Shown here: positions 59,881 to 64,000 of the stretch, one piece after another | Numbering within the stretch: position 1 is the first letter of the stretch | Layout: each line of letters begins with the position of its first letter | Assembly (NCBI GenBank): GCA_963691705.1 | Contig: OY829545.1 | Coordinates: 11,225,444 to 11,289,443, forward strand | Length of the DNA stretch: 64,000 nt | Reading direction: 5' to 3' | From: Viola odorata | Taxonomy: Eukaryota; Streptophyta; Magnoliopsida; Malpighiales; Violaceae | Translations under genes and position numbers: made by a program | The notes under the pieces: generated by a model | What the model was told of the DNA's origin: nothing | Databases searched by the model: none | Seen by the model: the letters and a program-made list of their open reading frames with translations, nothing else

Positions 59881-61440
59881 GCAACCACAATCACTGCCAA
59901 AATATGAACCATATATATCTGGACTTTCAAGTTTCAACTACACCGTCAGCCACCCATGATTCCTCACTAAAACTAGGCGCGCATCTCCATCACCATCGGT
60001 TGCGATCTTCCTCAACGTAGATCTAAATCTCTTACCTTTAGAAGATTGGTGAATGTGAGTGAGCTTGATGGTAACATATGATGACATTTTGGAAGAGAAA
60101 TATAGTGGACTATTATTTTAATCTTTCTCCATGTCTTATTGTTGGGATATTATTTTGATTCCGCTAGATTTTTTATTTTTTTGATATTTTAATTTTACTT
60201 TTTATTTTTTATGCAATGTTATTTAAAAAAAAATTATTAAACGAGATATAATTATTTTTAGAAATGAATGACTAATGTAAATCAATGGACAAATGCAGTA
60301 GTTTATTAAGCTCAATTGTAAATGTAGTAACTTTTTCTTACAAGAGTGAATTTTACTTTTTGCTTGAAAAATAATTTTTGTTAGGACTTAGGACGGAAAC
60401 TCCAATAGAGAAGGTCTTTTTGTAGAAAAAAATTTAATTGGAGAATTTAACACAAGCGTCACCCTTGGCTAGATTAAATTCCCGAACCCGTGGAAATTCT
60501 ATACCCCCATCCGACTTTGACCGGCACAACTTATTCCTCGGAGACTGCATTTGGATTTCAAAATAACTCATAATATAAGTCGGGATGGATTGAATCAAGT
60601 ACTTTTTAATCATTTAGAAGAATTTTTTCTCCTTTCATCCTATTAGTCTTATAGATCCTATCTTATATACTCCTTCCATTTTTTTATTAATTGACATTTT
60701 CCTACGGATTATTTGTTCTCAATTAATTGTCATTTTTAGTTTTCCAACACACATTTTTTTACAACATTACGAAATGATCCTCCCCCTTTAACTCTATTTA
60801 CAAACGCTGCCATTCATTTCTCTTCTCTTTCCTTCTTTTTTTCCTTTTTGGCCACAGCCCTCACTTTCCTCTCTTCTCTTTTCTTTCTTTTCTTTTCTTT
60901 TCTTTTTTCTTTTCTTTTCTCACCAACGACGGCAACGATTGAGGAGGGTGAGAGTGATGTGTGTGATTCGGCGGCAGTAGTGGGTTTGACGGTGGTGGAT
61001 ACGGTTTTGGTGGTTGGGTTTGGTGGTGGATGTGATTTTGGTGGCTATTTTAAAATTCTTGCGTACCACTTAGGTTGTCGGTTTTCCGGCTCTAATACAA
61101 TAGTGCGTGAGCTAACTTGGCTAAAAAAAATAAATTTACACATCATATAAAAATAAAAAATATATTAATTTAATAGTTATATTATGTATAAAGTTACTAT
61201 TAATTATTAAAAATACAGTGCATATCTTAGCATGATATTTTCTTAGAAATATTCATTGCAGATTTCATGGTCTATGAACCAAACCATGGAAAAAATCAAA
61301 ATGGGGTCAGAATCAAAACCAATGCAGACCAAACGTTAAAAAATAGTCTAGTTCATTCCGTGAATTTTCAGAGCCATTAATTCCCGATTTGGTGTCGTTT
61401 TTCTACCAAAACTGGACCGAATTGGAGTGTATATATACAC
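59881..61440. other. Intergenic DNA, no gene recognised
   Basis: AT-rich. A MITE-like start (ACTCCTTCCATTTTT near 60669) has no matching right end. The polypyrimidine run at 60820-60920 gives rise to a meaningless open frame (60848-61150). The last 8 bases are the hAT target duplication. Confidence 0.5.
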
Positions 61441-62323
61441 TAGGGGTGTACATCTGACCCGCCAACCCCCCAACCCGAACCGACCCGAACCGACCCGCCC
61501 CGCCAAAACACACTATTCACTACATAACCGTCAGATACAGATACATAACCGACCCGCCCAAACAGTAACGGGTCGGTACACGGGTCAACATTTCAAAAAT
61601 CGCAAAATAACCGACCCGACCCGACCCTAACCATAACCCTAAGTATATAAGCATCTCTTTCTCATTTCTTTCATTCATTAGCAGCCGCTTCCTATTTCCT
61701 TTTCTTTTCCTCTCTCTTCTTCTTTCTTCTTCCTCGCTCTCTTTTCTCCCTATTTTCTTTTCTTTTCTTTTCTTCTCCTCTCTTTTCTTCCTTCTTTTCT
61801 TCTCTTTTTTACATTTTAAGGCTGCATCAACACAACCCTCTTCTCCCTTCTCCCTTCTCCTTCTTTATTTTTCTTCTTTCTTTCCTCAACCGGGCAAGGT
61901 TCAGTATTGGATTTGGTGATGACTATGGCGGTCCGGCGGAGGCGTGGCGGTGCTGGAGGGTTCAAAATCTTGATTCGGAATTCGTTGCTAAATTAATGTG
62001 CAATTTGTTTTGTTGTTCTGGATCTTAGCTGTGGATCTTAGGTGTGGGTTTTTTTAAATAATGGATTTTGTTGGTCTGGATCTAAATTAATTTACTAAAT
62101 TTATGTTTTTTTTAAGGTTTTTGTTTTGTGCGGCCATTATTTTAGGCCAATGAATATATAACCGCGAACCCGCAAATAACCGCCCGATATACTCGACCCG
62201 CTACACCCGCCAACCCGCGGTTTTTTCTGCTAATAACCGACCCGAACCGACCCGCTAAATGTTTGACGGGTCGGTGGCGGGTTGGGGTTATAACCGATCC
62301 GACCCGACCCGTGAACACCCCTA
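61441..62323. mobile_element. Non-autonomous hAT-like element with exact 8-bp target duplication
   Basis: 883 bp from TAGGGGTGTACATCTGACCC to GGGTCGTGAACACCCCTA-type right end (GACCCGTGAACACCCCTA); target duplication ATATACAC on both sides (61433-61440 and 62324-62331). Both ends are rich in ACCGACCCG or its complement, like the element at 22805-23572. The centre (about 61640-61960) is CT-rich and may be captured gene-leader DNA. No transposase. Confidence 0.9.
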
Positions 62324-62693
62324 ATATACACCCTAATGAATTATATATATTTCATCTAATTTTTTAACTGTGCTAAGTTAGGTAGTAATTGAACTAAGCA
62401 ATCATGTTTTCAATTTGGTTGCTTTATTTGCTGTTAGTGATATCAATCCAATTATTTTATCACTCCTTTTCCTATAATTTCTTTAATTACAGAGTCCCGA
62501 AACCGATACATATGAGAAAGTGAGCATTTATTTTGGTGGCCACTTTTCATCGACTCGGTTTATCAAAACACCCGTGTTGCACTTGGATTTTAATTCACTT
62601 TTCCTCTCCTCTTCTAACTTTCTCTACACATTTGGGAAAAAGAAAAGAAAAGAATTAGGGGAAAGTGGTGTGTGCGCGCGGCTGTGTGCATCG

Positions 62694-63773
62694 ATGGAGA
62701 GAAGGGTTCTTGATTACACATTGGTTCCAGTTGGGTTAGCTATCATGGGCGCATACCACTCATGGCTCCTCTATAGAATCCTAAAACGCCCTTTTACCAC
62801 TGTCATTGGCCTCAATGCCATCAATCGCCGCTTCTGGGTTTACGCCATGATGGAGGTAATTATTTGATTTCTTCATCTAATTTTCATTTCTATTATTATT
62901 ACCTAAATTAGCACAACAATCAATTGGGAAAGAAACCCAATTCTTTGTTTCGTTTATGAATCCGGCCGCCTCCCCAGCTGCGTGTGACAAGAGTCTAAGA
63001 GCTAAAAACTCTCTTAAAATCCCAATTCAAATCCCGGTTTTTGAATAAGTATGATCCAAACCCATTATTTAGATCCAATTTCAGAGGATTAGGTGGGATT
63101 CTTAATCCTGTTTTAGGAAAGAATTGGTGAATTTCATCAATCCAATTTATCAGAATTTTTCCTGCAGGATGTGTCCAAGAATGGAGTTCTTGCGGTGCAG
63201 ACGCTGAGAAACAACATAATGGCGTCGACCCTTTTGGCATCAACAGCAATCATGCTCAGCTCTCTCATCGCTGTATTGATGAGCAGCGGCAGCCGCAACG
63301 GTGGTGGCGGAGGAGATATATCAGCCTGGTTCTTGGTGTATGGGGACAAGAGTGAACTGGGCTTGTCCTTAAAGTTCTTCTCCATACTACTCTGCTTCTT
63401 GATTGCTTTCTTGCTCAATTTGCAATCCATCCGATACTACAGCCATGCAAGTGTCCTCATCAATGTTCCTTTCAAGAAGATGTCACTGTCACCGTCACGC
63501 AATAATCAGCACCACCACCACAGTCTGACGGCAGAGTATGTGGCGAGGTGTGTGAACCGGGGGAGCTATTTTTGGTCACTAGGCCTACGCGCCTTCTACT
63601 TCTCATTCCCTCTCTTCTTGTGGCTTTTTGGGCCCATCCCTATGTTCTTGTGCTGCTTCTTCTTGATTTTCTTCTTGTATTTTCTTGATACCAGCTTTGA
63701 ATATTCTGGGATCTCTGCTCATGATGACATTGACACCATAGATGAGGAATGTGGGGTCTTATATGAAATCTAA
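62694..63773 (+). CDS. DUF599 family membrane protein
   Basis: Two exons, 62694-62855 and 63168-63773 (donor GAG/GTAATT, acceptor CCTGCAG), join to 255 residues plus stop. ATG 62694 is the first in-frame ATG and matches the usual family start. Family motifs visible: LDYTLVPVGLAIMGAYHSWL, NNIMASTLLASTAIML, KFFSILLCFLIAFLLNLQSI, and the hallmark VNRGSYFWSLGLRAFYFSFP followed by LFLWLFGPIPM. Four to five hydrophobic segments (about 8-27, 74-92, 119-140, 183-228) predict an integral membrane protein. A Gly-run (97-103) and a His-run lie in loops. The biochemical role of plant DUF599 proteins is not established. Appears intact. Confidence 0.93.
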
Positions 63774-64000
63774 TAAAAATACATCAAATAAACACCTTCA
63801 TTCTGTATTTGATTTTTGGATTTCTCTACTCTCATGTTTATGTTGGCTTGTATTAGAATTTAGATCATAACTGCATAGCCATCACATCCAACGACAAAAA
63901 ATAACTATGTAGGAGGGTACTACAAAGTACAAACTATAGCTCATAAAAGAAAAGATACCAAATACAAACCATAAAGAGGTATAATTGGCAGTTCTTTTCT
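63774..64000 (+). other. 3' UTR and downstream flank of the DUF599 gene
   Basis: Begins right after the TAA with AATAAAAATA, a good polyadenylation-type signal (63770s). No further gene is visible before the window ends. Confidence 0.6.

Noticed and set aside
60848..61150. 100-codon plus-strand frame
   Set aside because: Starts in a TTTTC polypyrimidine run with a hydrophobic low-complexity product; no gene features around it.

Overview
This is plant nuclear DNA, very probably from a violet or close relative (Violaceae). The diagnostic genes are three cyclotide precursors (minus strand, 28550-29173, 44834-45457 and 55176-55799). Each has a Violaceae-type signal peptide and three kalata/varv-type cyclotide domains in one chain. 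Introns with GT-AG borders, AT-rich intergenic DNA, MITEs, SINEs, LTR retrotransposons, LINEs, a Helitron and a PIF/Harbinger transposon fit a plant chromosome. One 200-base run of N (31750-31949) is an assembly gap.

Left part (1-28 kb) holds ordinary genes and decayed ones. There is a possible gene end at 1-114, a tandem duplication carrying two Stowaway-like MITEs (2335-3340) and a vacuolar-iron-transporter-like gene (4660-5349, minus). A cysteine-rich PHD-like gene follows (10239-11579, minus). A telomerase reverse transcriptase pseudogene (12964-17211, plus) has lost its middle, carries a frameshift and has a solo LTR in its second-last exon. The mitochondrial complex III hinge protein gene QCR6 (18857-21456, minus) has its start codon split by an intron. 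LINE fragments, a hAT-like element and a 2.16 kb solo LTR fill 22.4-27 kb.

Middle and right part (28-57 kb) is the cyclotide locus. Gene 1 has a PIF/Harbinger element with an apparently intact transposase inserted about 65 bp upstream of its ATG, cutting it off from the TATA box its paralogues keep. Genes 2 and 3 lie in two near-identical tandem copies of a large block. Each block has the order LINE pseudogene (carrying a Helitron and a solo LTR), fucosyltransferase pseudogene, cyclotide gene. Copy A also received a young 6.86 kb gag-only LTR retrotransposon (35327-42182) with a long antisense gene. The junction between the copies (46702-46731) is a scrap of the actin pseudogene that lies beyond copy B, so the duplication breakpoints can be read at base level. 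Flanks group genes 2 and 3, but coding sequences group genes 1 and 2, which suggests gene conversion.

Right end (57-64 kb) holds the actin pseudogene (57600-58460), two hAT-like non-autonomous elements with exact 8-bp target duplications, and an intact two-exon DUF599 membrane protein gene (62694-63773, plus). All calls come from reading the sequence. No database or alignment program was used.
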